Shown here piece after piece: positions 55,064-63,717 of a DNA stretch of 64,000 nucleotides. The translations under genes and the position numbers were made by a program. The notes under the pieces were generated by a model. It did not search any database. It was given only the letters and a program-made list of their open reading frames with translations, and was not told where the DNA came from. This DNA comes from Bordetella parapertussis (GTDB lineage Bacteria > Pseudomonadota > Gammaproteobacteria > Burkholderiales > JACQAP01), in the NCBI GenBank assembly GCA_945900965.1, contig CAMDKM010000004.1, positions 1-64,000 of the forward strand, read 5' to 3'. How positions within the stretch are numbered: position 1 is the first letter of the stretch; each line of letters begins with the position of its first letter.

Positions 55064-56341
55064 TCAGGCTCTTTGCCGCACGAGTCGGCCCATGGAAGCG
55101 TGCTCCGAGTGGAAGTGTTTCAGCGCCTCCAGTGCGCTTGCCACGCCGTCCTCGTGAAAACCGTTGCTCCAGTAGGCGCCGCAGAAATAGGTATTTCGCC
55201 CGCGATTGAGTTCCGTCTGCCGCGCCTGTGCCGCCACCCCGGCAGGGGTAAAAAGAGGATGGTGATAAACGATTCGTCTAATGACTTTTACGGGATCGAT
55301 TTCGTCATCCCGATTGAGCGTGACCAGAAAGGGCTCGGGCGCATCCAGCCCCTGCAGGATGTTCATGTTGTAGGTCAGCGCCACGCGCTGTCCGCCTCGC
55401 CCCGACTTATGATAGTTCCACGCTGCCCAGGCAAGGCGCTTTCGCGGCAGCATCCGGGTGTCCGTGTGCAGTACCGCCTGGTTTTCCTGGTAAGGAATCG
55501 CGCTCAGCACCTTGCTTTCCAGCGCACTGGGGTCCGTGAGCAGACGTAGTGCCTGGTCGCTGTGGCATGCAAGAAACACTGCGTCGAACCGCTCGGCGTC
55601 CCGGGCGAGCGACTTGACCAAAACGCCGCCGGGAAAACGGCGGACCCATTCCACTGGACAATTCAGGCGGATTCGGTTTCGAAAAGGGTGGGTCAGCTTC
55701 TCGACGTAACGCGCCGACCCGCCTTGAATAACTCGCCATGTTGGGCGCTGGTTTACCGAAAGCATGCCGTGGTTCTGCAGGAAACCGACAAAAAAGCGCG
55801 CGGGAAAATCCATCATGGCCCGCGGGTCAGTGGACCAGATCGCCGCGCCCATTGGCACAATGTACCGATCGACAAAGGCCTTTCCGTAGTTGCCGAGATC
55901 GAGGAATGCACCCAGGCCAATTTCCTTTCCCGGGCGGCTCAGCAACTCCGGCGCTTCGCGGTTGAACCGTAATATGTCGCGGACCATGCCAAGAAACGAA
56001 GGCCGCAGCAGATTGAACCGTTGGGCAAATAGCGTGTTGAGGGTGGTGCCGTTGTACTCCAGTCTGCAGGTGTCGTCGCGAACCGAAAAGCTCATGGTGC
56101 TGTCCTGCGATGCGACTCCCAGTTCGTCGAGCAGTTTTGTGAAATTCGGGTATGTCCAGTCGTTGAATACGATAAATCCGGTATCCACGGCGTAGTTCCG
56201 GCCGGCTTGCTCTACTACATGCGTGTGTGAATGCCCGCCGATGTGGCCGGCTGCCTCGAAAACGGTGATGTCATGGTTTCGACACAGATGATAGGCAGCC
56301 ACGTTACCCGCGATGCCGGACCCGACGATGGCGATTTTCAT
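55064..56341 (-). CDS. FAD-dependent oxidoreductase, UfaD-like candidate (lipid operon, gene 8)
   Basis: 425 aa from ATG 56341, overlapping the desaturase stop by four bases. The N-terminal nucleotide motif IAIVGSGIAGNVAAYHLCRN and the amine-oxidase-type second half with ENQAVLHTDTRMLPRKRLAW and GAYWSNGFHEDGVASALEAL place it in the family of FAD proteins paired with DUF1365 and Cfa. In Rhodobacter furan fatty acid synthesis I recall an FAD-containing UfaD that desaturates a methylated acyl chain; this is the best candidate here. That link is by family memory and gene order. Confidence 0.83.
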   Translation of the reverse strand: MKIAIVGSGIAGNVAAYHLCRNHDITVFEAAGHIGGHSHTHVVEQAGRNYAVDTGFIVFNDWTYPNFTKLLDELGVASQDSTMSFSVRDDTCRLEYNGTTLNTLFAQRFNLLRPSFLGMVRDILRFNREAPELLSRPGKEIGLGAFLDLGNYGKAFVDRYIVPMGAAIWSTDPRAMMDFPARFFVGFLQNHGMLSVNQRPTWRVIQGGSARYVEKLTHPFRNRIRLNCPVEWVRRFPGGVLVKSLARDAERFDAVFLACHSDQALRLLTDPSALESKVLSAIPYQENQAVLHTDTRMLPRKRLAWAAWNYHKSGRGGQRVALTYNMNILQGLDAPEPFLVTLNRDDEIDPVKVIRRIVYHHPLFTPAGVAAQARQTELNRGRNTYFCGAYWSNGFHEDGVASALEALKHFHSEHASMGRLVRQRA

Positions 56342-57303
56342 GCATGGCCCCGGATAAGTCGCCGGGCGTCGCGCACCGGGAAGGGGACCTCTTTCAGCTC
56401 CCAGATAATGCCGAGCACGGCAAGCAGCCTTAGTACATAGTAGGTGAGATCTATTTCCCACCAATAGAATCCCTGACGCGCCGCGCCAGGATAGTGATGA
56501 TGATTATTGTGCCAGCCTTCGCCGAAGGTCAGCAGCGCCAGCCAAAGGCTGTTGCGCGAGGCGTCGCGCGTGGCGTAACGCCGCCGCCCGAGGCGATGAG
56601 CCAGTGAATTGATGGTGAAGGTGGCATGGTAGAGGGCGACGGTGGAAAAACAAAAGCCCCATACCACGAGTTGAGGCCCGCTGGTGCCCAAACCGGGTGC
56701 AAGAGACTCCAGTACGGCCCCGAGAAAATAGAGCGCAAAAAACAGCAAGGCGGGAACCAGGGCGTCGTATCGATCGAGAAAGCGCAGTTCCGGGAAGCGC
56801 GTCAGCTTCAGCACCCGTTCCGTACGGGTCGGGAAATTTTCGCGCGCCATGAACCACCCGACATGACTCCATAGAAAACCGTGCTGGAGCGACGAGTGAC
56901 TGTCCAGGGGCGTGTCGGCATGCGCGTGGTGATGGCGATGTTGGGAGGCCCACCAGAGGGGGCCGCGCTGCACGCCGGAGGCGCCAAGCAGCGCGAAAAT
57001 AAACTGCGCAGCCCGCGAAGTCTGGAACGCGTTGTGCGAAAAATAGCGATGATAAAAACCGGTGATCGCGAACATGCGCAAGGCATATAAGGCCACCGCC
57101 ACCACAACGGCGGTCATGCTGGTGCCCACCCAAACTACGGCGAAACAACCCAGATGCAGGCCGACAAACGGCAGCAGCCGCGGCCAGTCTATGTGGTGCT
57201 TATGCCCGATAGTGGCCCGGCGCTCTGCCGCGGCACTGTCGAACCAGCAGGCAACACTGTTCCAGAGCCTCGCGGGAGCGGAAGCACTACTCTTCAATTC
57301 CAT
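56338..57303 (-). CDS. Acyl-CoA/phospholipid delta-9-type desaturase (lipid operon, gene 7)
   Basis: 321 aa, four transmembrane helices. The three histidine boxes are HRYFSH (about 85-90), HRHHHAHAD (about 122-130) and HNNHHHYPG (about 261-269), typical of the SCD/OLE1-type desaturases that introduce a double bond at carbon 9. It overlaps the lipocalin by 10 bases and the FAD gene by four. The double bond it makes could be the substrate of the Cfa-family methyltransferases encoded in the same operon. This order is an inference. Confidence 0.9.
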   Translation of the reverse strand: MELKSSASAPARLWNSVACWFDSAAAERRATIGHKHHIDWPRLLPFVGLHLGCFAVVWVGTSMTAVVVAVALYALRMFAITGFYHRYFSHNAFQTSRAAQFIFALLGASGVQRGPLWWASQHRHHHAHADTPLDSHSSLQHGFLWSHVGWFMARENFPTRTERVLKLTRFPELRFLDRYDALVPALLFFALYFLGAVLESLAPGLGTSGPQLVVWGFCFSTVALYHATFTINSLAHRLGRRRYATRDASRNSLWLALLTFGEGWHNNHHHYPGAARQGFYWWEIDLTYYVLRLLAVLGIIWELKEVPFPVRDARRLIRGHA

Positions 57304-57827
57304 TGTTGCGGCACTCTTTGAACTTTCGCCAGGTCATACCCCTGCTCTCCTACAAAGCGAAGCAATCGCTGGTAGTCCCCCTCGGGAATAGTGGGCGTGC
57401 GGGCCATGATCCAGACATAGTCACGACGCTCGCGAGCAATCACGGTCAGGTTGTAGTCCTCGCTGAGATAACTTATCCGGTAGTCGGCCTTGATCGGCCA
57501 GATGAACTGCATACCCCACAGGGCGTTCGAATCGCGATCCCTTACATAGCCGCGTGGGTTGTAGCGCTTTGTCTTCCCGTCAAAAGCACCGGCGCGAAAG
57601 GTGAAAGTTGTTGCAATCGTGCCGTCGCTTTCCAGACGGTAGGACTCCACCGCGTTGTGGGCACCCTTTTCGATGAACGTCGGAATGTTGGCGATCACGT
57701 ACCAGTCACCCATGAAACGTTCGAGGTCGACCTTCGCGACGGTGGCAACAGGCTTCATTGGGGTACTCTGACAACCCACCAGCATCGCCACCGCAATGCC
57801 AGATGCCAACAGTCGTTTGTAGTCCAT
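57294..57827 (-). CDS. blc: Bacterial lipocalin lipoprotein (Blc-like; lipid operon, gene 6)
   Basis: 177 aa from ATG 57827 with GAGGAC upstream. Lipobox LVGC around residue 18 predicts a lipoprotein, probably at the outer membrane. Lipocalin fold with VDLERFMGDWYVIANIPTFI (the GxW motif) and YDLAKVQRVPQ at the C-terminus. Lipocalins bind lipophilic ligands such as lysophospholipids or fatty acids and help membrane maintenance. It lies within the operon and overlaps the desaturase, supporting a role in handling the lipid product. Confidence 0.88.
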   Translation of the reverse strand: MDYKRLLASGIAVAMLVGCQSTPMKPVATVAKVDLERFMGDWYVIANIPTFIEKGAHNAVESYRLESDGTIATTFTFRAGAFDGKTKRYNPRGYVRDRDSNALWGMQFIWPIKADYRISYLSEDYNLTVIARERRDYVWIMARTPTIPEGDYQRLLRFVGEQGYDLAKVQRVPQQWN

Positions 57828-57854
57828 CTCGTCCGTGTCCTCAAAAATGCCTGC

Positions 57855-58508
57855 TCATTTCAATTCATAACGAAGGCTGCGGCCGCGATCGACCGTCGAT
57901 TGCAGAGCGAGCCAGGTCCGGTCGGCCGAGTACCACAGATCGATCGGGAACTTGGGGCCGCTGATCCGATAGCGGGTGGCCTTCACCAGCACGCCACGTA
58001 CCGTGAGCTTCTCTTCGCCGAGATCGGAAATTCGGACCGGCGTGTATTCGCCGGTCTGGACGTTGAGCAGCCGTGCCTGGCCCAGGATTTCCGGATTCCA
58101 GTAAGCGAAACTCATCACGCAGCCGTCATGGACTTCACGGCTGCTCGGAGAGGCGATGGCGAGGCGACCGGCATCCTGGGTTGCGACGACCTCGGAGCGT
58201 TTGCCCCCGTCAACGGTGCGCGCAACCACCGCTTCAAGGCAATCGTCGCGCCAGCGTTCGGTCGCATCGTGTGTGTAACGATAGGCGTTGATGAACCATA
58301 ACTTCACGTTGAATCGAGCCTCGCTGGTCAACTCCCGTTCCGCGCCCAGTTCGCGCAGGGCGAAGCGGTGATGGCCAATCGGCTTGTCGTCGAGCAAGAC
58401 CCGGAATTCCCAATCACGCATGGCGGCTGCGGACTGGGAAGCCGCCATTGGCAGGAGTGCCATACACAGGGCAAGCTGCAGCGATTTTCCAAATGGCCAG
58501 CGTTTCAT
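57855..58508 (-). CDS. Secreted protein of unknown function (DUF6134-like; lipid operon, gene 5)
   Basis: 217 aa from ATG 58508, overlapping the DUF1295 stop (ATGA). A signal peptide (about 1-28, LALCMALLPMAASQSAAA) implies a periplasmic location. The mature region is beta-rich: MRDWEFRVLLDDKPIGHHRF, FAYWNPEILGQARLLNVQTG and FPIDLWYSADRTWLALQSTV. I recall this family as DUF6134 next to Cfa/DUF1295 genes, but the assignment is tentative. No catalytic residues can be named. Confidence 0.75.
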   Translation of the reverse strand: MKRWPFGKSLQLALCMALLPMAASQSAAAMRDWEFRVLLDDKPIGHHRFALRELGAERELTSEARFNVKLWFINAYRYTHDATERWRDDCLEAVVARTVDGGKRSEVVATQDAGRLAIASPSSREVHDGCVMSFAYWNPEILGQARLLNVQTGEYTPVRISDLGEEKLTVRGVLVKATRYRISGPKFPIDLWYSADRTWLALQSTVDRGRSLRYELK

Positions 58509-59290
58509 TTGCGGGAAAGACCAGGGAAAAACGCGTTGGTGCGGGCGACGTAATTGCGGTATTCCGGGCGGCGCAGCCCGATATCCTTCTCCAGAAGGGT
58601 TACGCCCGAGACCTTCAGCAGCAAAACGGACATGAGCAGCGGGGACACGATGGCCCACCATGCTCCGGCCGAAAGCGCCACAAGGTAGAAACCCCACCAG
58701 ATGCAAAACTCGCCGAAATAGTTGGGGTGCCGCGTGTAACGCCAGAGCCCATAGTCAAGAACCTTGGCGCGATTGGCTGCGTTAGCCCGAAAGCGCGCCA
58801 GTTGCAGGTCGCCTACGCTCTCAAATATGAATCCAGCGATAAATATCGCGATGCCCAGAGTGTCCACCCAACCCAGAGGGCGCGGACTGGCGATGGCAGC
58901 AACCAGCGGGGTCGATACGATCCATGCCAGCACACCCTGCAACGCGAAAACAAGATAAAGGCTCTTCCATTCGAAATGCGGCTGGTTGCGGGCGCGTATC
59001 TCCCGATAGCGGTGATCCTCGCCTTGGCCCCAATTACGCCAGGTGATATAGCCGGCCAGCCGAATTGCCCATAGCGCGGCCAATGCCAAAACAATAAGCG
59101 CACGCGGCCCCGTCTCGGGCAACCGTACCATTGAGGCAATGCCGGGCAAGATGATCAAAATTGACCAGATGCTGTCCACAATGCTCACGTTTCTCAGCAC
59201 GAGGCTGAGAAGCCAGGTCGCTGAAGCCAAAACGAGTATCGCGGCAAAGCCGGTTGCGGAAACGAGGAGAAGGGCTTGAGCATCGAACAT
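58505..59290 (-). CDS. DUF1295 membrane protein (steroid 5-alpha-reductase-like; lipid operon, gene 4)
   Basis: 261 aa, about six to seven transmembrane segments. Signature residues: VDSIWSILIILPGIAS, RYREIRARNQ, and the C-terminal motif LWRYTRHPNYFGEFCIWWGF with LLEKDIGLRRPEYRNYVART. DUF1295 proteins share the fold of isoprenylcysteine methyltransferases and steroid 5-alpha reductases, and occur in Cfa/DUF1365 clusters. The reaction is not known. Located 12 bases after the DUF2878 gene. Confidence 0.85.
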   Translation of the reverse strand: MFDAQALLLVSATGFAAILVLASATWLLSLVLRNVSIVDSIWSILIILPGIASMVRLPETGPRALIVLALAALWAIRLAGYITWRNWGQGEDHRYREIRARNQPHFEWKSLYLVFALQGVLAWIVSTPLVAAIASPRPLGWVDTLGIAIFIAGFIFESVGDLQLARFRANAANRAKVLDYGLWRYTRHPNYFGEFCIWWGFYLVALSAGAWWAIVSPLLMSVLLLKVSGVTLLEKDIGLRRPEYRNYVARTNAFFPGLSRK

Positions 59291-59302
59291 GGTCCGACCT
59301 AA

Positions 59303-59869
59303 TCAAGGGGTGGCGTTTACGCCGTTGAAACGCCGCGCCAGGACAAGCAGGAGCGGAGTCATTACGCCCCAACCGATGGCCAGCGCCAACAATGCAGGCA
59401 GGACATCCGGCAAAACCAATGCTCCCAGGCGCATGCCGGCCCAATACGAAAGCGGGCCGGCGGCGGCGCCAAGCAGCGCCGCGACGACCCAGCGTCCTTG
59501 GAGCCAGCGTAGCGAAACGTTGAGCGTGGTCGCGAACAATACCCAGAGCGCGAGAATCCATTGCGGCGCCGCATGTTCAAGAGGAAAGCCGGATTCGAAT
59601 GACACCAGCCCTAGATTGACCAGCAAACTGTCCCAAGCCAATCCGATGGCAAGTGCCATGGCAATCAGCTTTAATTCCTGGCCAGGGCGTGCGACGCGTA
59701 ACATGTGGAATGCGACGACGGCTGCCGCAATCGCCGTCCCGGTCCAGGGCCGGCCCCAGGCCGCCCCGAGTACGCAGGCAAACCAGCCGATCTGAAAGGC
59801 GATGAAGTTGACTATGACGTTGGCGCTGCCGACGTCGTGCCGTGCGCCGATGATGGATACCTGGCTCAT
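59303..59869 (-). CDS. DUF2878 membrane protein (lipid operon, gene 3)
   Basis: 188 aa from ATG 59869, overlapping the methyltransferase stop (ATGA). Five to six hydrophobic helices, with [40 protein letters not shown] and [20 protein letters not shown]-like segments. DUF2878 proteins occur in the same gene neighbourhoods as DUF1295, DUF3833 and Cfa genes. I cannot assign a reaction. Confidence 0.82.
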   Translation of the reverse strand: MSQVSIIGARHDVGSANVIVNFIAFQIGWFACVLGAAWGRPWTGTAIAAAVVAFHMLRVARPGQELKLIAMALAIGLAWDSLLVNLGLVSFESGFPLEHAAPQWILALWVLFATTLNVSLRWLQGRWVVAALLGAAAGPLSYWAGMRLGALVLPDVLPALLALAIGWGVMTPLLLVLARRFNGVNATP

Positions 59870-60909
59870 CGGCGCGGCTCGAACAGGTAGTGGCTCACCC
59901 ACCATTCCTGACCGTTTCGATAGCGAAACAGTTCGGCGCAGGCCATGAAAAAAATTCTCCAGCGCTGCAGCCAGAGCGCCGCGGATCTCCCGTAGGTTTC
60001 CTCCAGAACCGAATGCACCCGCACTTGTCGCGAGTCGAGATTGCTCAGCCAGGCATTGGCGGTGCGTGCGTAGTGCGTGCCGACCCAGCGCCAGCGGTGC
60101 ATGAGTTGCAGGTCGTCTTGAAAGCGCAGCGCAAGATCGTGGCTGGGCATCATGCCACCGGAGAAAAAATGATGACTCATCCAGTCGCTTTCATCACGGG
60201 GCACAAACGCATAAGGCGTCGCACGATGCACAAATACGTGCATAAAGAACTTCCCATCGTCCTTCAGCCACCCGCGTACACGCTTGAAGGCCTGCGGCCA
60301 GTTGCGCAGGTGTTCGAACATTTCGACCGAAACGATGCGGTCGTAGCGACGGCCGGCATCGAATTGGTTCATGTCGCAAGTGATGACCCGAACGTTGTTC
60401 AGGCCTTGTCGCGCTGCTTCGTCCATGATGTAGGCCCGTTGCGAACCCGAATTGGAAACCGCCGTGATACGGCTCGCCGGATAATGCCTGGCCATCCACA
60501 AGGTCAGCGAACCCCAACCGCAGCCCAGTTCAAGCACATCCTGCCCGTTGCCGATTTCTGCACGCTCGCAAGTCGCGAGCAGGGCCGCCGCTTCCGCCTG
60601 GTCGAGTGTTCTGACGCCGGGCGTCCACCAGCATGAGCTGTATTTGCGCCGCGCACCGAGCACTTCGGCAAAAAAGTCAGCCGGTACCTCGTAATGTTGT
60701 TCATTGGCTTTTTCCGGCACAAGCGCGATCGGGGCGGCACGCAGGGAGGCGACAAACCTATCGGTGTGACGGGCAGCCCTGGAATCATCAAGGTTGATTT
60801 CGGACAGGCGTTCTTTCAGAAGCCGTCTTATGCCCGCGCGAATCGCCAAGTCGGGCAGTAAACCCTTCTCGGCCCAGCGAATTGCCGTTGTCGCCAAAGA
60901 TTCAGACAT
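59866..60909 (-). CDS. Cfa-family SAM-dependent methyltransferase, second copy (lipid operon, gene 2)
   Basis: 347 aa. SAM motif [20 protein letters not shown], then [36 protein letters not shown] and the C-terminal KEY-type segment [19 protein letters not shown]. It differs from cfa1: the N-terminal lipid domain is shorter and it resembles coclaurine N-methyltransferase-like members, so the two enzymes are likely to modify different lipid intermediates. Its ATG overlaps the regulator stop by eight bases. The presence of two methyltransferases fits a pathway with two methyl additions, such as the dimethyl furan acids. Confidence 0.85.
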   Translation of the reverse strand: MSESLATTAIRWAEKGLLPDLAIRAGIRRLLKERLSEINLDDSRAARHTDRFVASLRAAPIALVPEKANEQHYEVPADFFAEVLGARRKYSSCWWTPGVRTLDQAEAAALLATCERAEIGNGQDVLELGCGWGSLTLWMARHYPASRITAVSNSGSQRAYIMDEAARQGLNNVRVITCDMNQFDAGRRYDRIVSVEMFEHLRNWPQAFKRVRGWLKDDGKFFMHVFVHRATPYAFVPRDESDWMSHHFFSGGMMPSHDLALRFQDDLQLMHRWRWVGTHYARTANAWLSNLDSRQVRVHSVLEETYGRSAALWLQRWRIFFMACAELFRYRNGQEWWVSHYLFEPRR

Positions 60910-61843
60910 CGGTTTTCGCCTCGCGCCACGCCTGAATTGCAGAGGGAATCCCTTCGAGCGAGGCCATCATGGTGATGCCAGGCAGAACTTTGCGCGCACG
61001 TTCCCACAATTTCCCGCCCGCCCACAATTCGACTTTGCGAGGCAACCGATTGCGCAGATCGGCAAGGCCTTCACGCGCGACATTAACAACCATCGCCTGG
61101 CTAAAGGACAACCCCACGATATCCACGCGGTGCGCCCGTGCAGCCTCCACGATATCCCAGGCCGGCGTCTGTACACCAAGTGAAATACACTGGGCTCCTT
61201 CTGCGGATAGGCAAGCTTCCGCCATCAGCAACCCCAGTTTGTGTTGCTCGCCCGCCAATGTGGTGAGCAAAATGCGTGGCCCCTGTCCGGCATGGGCCAT
61301 TGACCCAATGGCCTGTCTTAACAGATGTTGCATTTGCTCGGCGTAAAGGTGCTCCTCAAAAATCTGGATGCGGCCCTCCAACCAGGCGCTGCCGACCAGT
61401 TCGTTAAGCGGAGCAACCACCTCAATTACGAAGCGCGGCAAGCCGAGACGCATGAGCGCGTGCTGAAGGAGCTGACGCAACTCCGTAACCTGATGCAACT
61501 TGAGCAGGCGCAGTGCTTCGTCCGAAACAAGGGACTCCCCATCGGGCCGACGGGCACTTTCCGGTAGTGTCTTTATTCGGGCGTTGAGCTCGTCCATGGA
61601 CTGCGCCACGACATCGCCGGGACGCAGGCCGCTGTCCATCAAGCGGCGAATGACGCGAAGCTTCTCCAGTTGGTCGGGAGGATAGACCCGCTCGCCCTTA
61701 AGGCCGCGGGTCGGCGTCGGAAACCCGTAGCGTCGTTCCCAGACGCGCAAAGTGTCCTTCGATAGACCCGTGTCCCTTTCGACGGTGCCGATATTTGCCA
61801 AAGTAATCTCAGTGCGTCGGATGTTCTTGTTTGTCGTGGACAT
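60902..61843 (-). CDS. MerR-family regulator with B12-binding domain, CarH/LitR-type photoreceptor candidate (lipid operon, gene 1)
   Basis: 313 aa from ATG 61843. Residues about 12-80: MerR HTH ([30 protein letters not shown]). Residues about 105-180: the four-helix cap domain with W154, E164 and H165 in [13 protein letters not shown], the exact W-x9-EH motif that marks light-responsive CarH proteins. Residues 186-310: the cobalamin-binding Rossmann domain with GEQHKLG, the D/E-x-H-x-x-G motif; H201 is the lower axial ligand. CarH represses in the dark as a tetramer with adenosylcobalamin and releases DNA in light. It heads the lipid operon; the promoter carries a palindrome at the -35 box. 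Confidence 0.88.
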   Translation of the reverse strand: MSTTNKNIRRTEITLANIGTVERDTGLSKDTLRVWERRYGFPTPTRGLKGERVYPPDQLEKLRVIRRLMDSGLRPGDVVAQSMDELNARIKTLPESARRPDGESLVSDEALRLLKLHQVTELRQLLQHALMRLGLPRFVIEVVAPLNELVGSAWLEGRIQIFEEHLYAEQMQHLLRQAIGSMAHAGQGPRILLTTLAGEQHKLGLLMAEACLSAEGAQCISLGVQTPAWDIVEAARAHRVDIVGLSFSQAMVVNVAREGLADLRNRLPRKVELWAGGKLWERARKVLPGITMMASLEGIPSAIQAWREAKTDV

Positions 61844-61865
61844 GGTGGACGAAATGAGCTTGAAT

Positions 61866-61907
61866 AAGGGCAATAATAAATACGCAACGCCATTTTGTCC
61901 AGGACAA
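61866..61907 (-). promoter_or_regulatory. Predicted sigma70 promoter and overlapping palindromic operator of the lipid operon
   Basis: On the minus strand, -35 TGGACA (61896-61901), a 17-bp spacer and -10 TATTAT (61873-61878), each one mismatch from consensus. The -35 lies inside the perfect palindrome TTGTCC-T-GGACAA (61895-61907). A further TGTCCA half-site is at 61939-61944 upstream, and another overlaps the start codon region. A regulator bound to the palindrome would block RNA polymerase, consistent with autorepression in the dark. Confidence 0.65.
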
Positions 61908-62026
61908 CTGGTGGCTTCGAAATTTAATAATGGTGTTCTGTCCAGCAAATCAGAGACTTGGAGCCGCGGGCGGTAGAGGAGCCAGGTAGCTGCCGGTCGA
62001 TTCACCAATTGGAGCGCGGGAATCCA

Positions 62027-62571
62027 ATGATCATGTCCCGGCAACATTTCAAATCCAAAGTCAGTAGGGCGGCATTTCTGGCTTGTTTACTGGTGAATCC
62101 CGCTCACAGCGTAGCGGATGAAGTGGTTTTGGAAACCGGAGGCTTGTTGAGCCCCTATTTTTTCTCAGCGACGGCAATCGTCCCAATGCCGCCGAGGGAT
62201 GGGATCTCGGGATCACACCGATCCGGCGGGCGGAATATTGGCGGCACGAGCAAGCGGGCTGGAAGTTCGGGATGACGCTGCTCCCTTTCTATTTGAAGAC
62301 AAACCAACGCCTGTCGAACGACTTGGTCTCGCAAGACAGGACATTTCGCAAGGATGATCAGGTGGACGTGGAATACCAATTCCATAACGTGCGCGGCACC
62401 CCGTCCTACCGACTTCATTACGACGAAGTCGCGACGATTCGTCTCGGCGGGTCGTTGATCCTCCGATACGCTGAGATCAATTTCTCCGATCAAAGCCAGA
62501 CAGCACGGAGCTCGGGCTTGATCGCGTTTCCCCTGGTGCATTGGGAGTATCAGAGACTCATGAGCCTATGA
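62027..62571 (+). pseudogene. Frameshifted exported protein of unknown family
   Basis: From ATG 62027 (a second ATG at 62033) the frame gives a signal peptide, SRAAFLACLLVNPAHSVADE, then GLLSPYFFS. In the T-run at 62158-62163 the frame must change to give LSDGNRPNAAEGWDLGITPI and RAEYWRHEQAGWKFGMTLLP, continuing with DVEYQFHNVRGTPSYRLHYD to RLMSL at 62571. The T-run has six bases where seven (or four) would restore the frame. The sequence looks like an outer-membrane or periplasmic beta-rich protein, but I do not recognise the family. It is divergent from the CarH gene. The 3' part runs directly into the araC fragment. Confidence 0.6.
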
Positions 62572-62804
62572 CCTATTTGGCCGATTGGAGACTCGAACTC
62601 GCCGCCGATTCGCTGCGCACGACAAGCCGCGGCGTATTACAGATCGCCGGGGAGGTTGGCTACGATTCCGAGGCGGCCTTTAACCGGGCATTCAAGCGCC
62701 GCTTCGATTTACCTCCGGCGCGGTATCGCAAGGATTGGCAGATGAGCGCGCGGGGTAGTGTGGATACTGGCCTCGGTCACGGCGAAACTGCGCCGGCAAA
62801 GTAA
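62541..62804 (+). pseudogene. 3' fragment of an AraC-family regulator
   Basis: From about 62553 the frame reads HEPMTYLADWRLELAADSLR, then GVLQIAGEVGYDSEAAFNRA and FKRRFDLPPARYRK. This is the second HTH of AraC-family proteins of the cupin_6 type (PMxYLxxWRMxLA ... VGYxSEAAFNRAFKR). The N-terminal sensor half and the first HTH helix are missing, and the reading frame opens in the end of the previous gene. It is a truncated remnant joined by a deletion. The region 62805-62964 after it holds nothing recognisable. Confidence 0.8.
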
Positions 62805-62964
62805 GCGGCGGACATCCTTCTGAAAATTGTGCCGATGGTCCTCGGTCAATAGGAGTGGGGCCGACCGCCATCGATGGACGACTCTGGAGTACTCTGGACG
62901 AAAGAGCCGCGCGTTGGTCGCGACGCCATCGTTAACCAAGCCTCAACGCGGGTTTGTCACCGAA

Positions 62965-63717
62965 TCATTCAACGTCTCTCGAATAACGTTCGTGCAACTC
63001 GGCTGGCCGAACTGCACGCTTCCTCATTCGAATATTGAGGAATTCGACCGCCACGGCGAACGCCATGGAGAAGTACACATAACCCTTTGGAATATGGTGA
63101 TCGAAGCCATCGGCGATCAGGACAACGCCGATCACCAGCAGGAAGGCGAGGGCAAGCATCTTGATGGTGGGGTGCGCCGAGACGACGCGTCCGATGCCTC
63201 CGGCAAAGGCCATCATCAACAGCACCGAGACAATGACGGCGGCAATCATGATTTCCACCTGATCCACCAGGCCCACGGCGGTAATGATCGAATCAAAGGA
63301 AAACACGATGTCGATGATTGCAATTTGAAGAATAACCGCAGACATGGTCGCGTGGACCATTGCGGATGCCTCGCCTTTTTCTCCTTCCAGCAGCTGATGA
63401 ATCTCCTTGGTACTTTTCCAGAGCAGAAAAACGCCGCCGCCGATGAGGATGAGGTCGCGACCGGATATGTCGTTGGCGAGTATCGAAAAGAGGGGTTGGG
63501 TCAGCCCAACGATCCAGGCAAGCAGGAACAAAAGGCCTATGCGCATGAACATGGCGAAAAACAGGCCAATCCGCCGTGCAAAGTTGCGGCGCGCCTCTGG
63601 AAGTTTGTCGACCAGGATGGAAATAAAAATAATATTGTCCACCCCCAGCACCAACTCAAGGGCCGTCAGCGTGAGAAATGCGACCCACATCTGCGGGTCG
63701 GCCATCAGTTCAATCAT
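62965..63717 (-). CDS. TerC family protein, YgdQ-like
   Basis: 250 aa with seven transmembrane helices. The first helix region ALELVLGVDNIIFISILVDK and IIDIVFSFDSIITAVGLVDQ carry the two conserved acidic residues of TerC proteins (V-D-N and F-D-S). The loop between helices 4 and 5 (LWKSTKEIHQLLEGEKGEAS) is typical of YgdQ-type members, which are shorter than the terC gene at 42581. The role is probably Mn or other divalent-cation handling, inferred from the family. ATG 63717. It is the third TerC-family locus of the window, one of them dead. Confidence 0.88.
   Translation of the reverse strand: MIELMADPQMWVAFLTLTALELVLGVDNIIFISILVDKLPEARRNFARRIGLFFAMFMRIGLLFLLAWIVGLTQPLFSILANDISGRDLILIGGGVFLLWKSTKEIHQLLEGEKGEASAMVHATMSAVILQIAIIDIVFSFDSIITAVGLVDQVEIMIAAVIVSVLLMMAFAGGIGRVVSAHPTIKMLALAFLLVIGVVLIADGFDHHIPKGYVYFSMAFAVAVEFLNIRMRKRAVRPAELHERYSRDVE

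Noticed and set aside
53028-61907. Photolyase or ChrR-type zinc anti-sigma gene in the lipid operon
   Set aside because: Such genes are common beside these families, but none of the ten frames matches a photolyase or ChrR.
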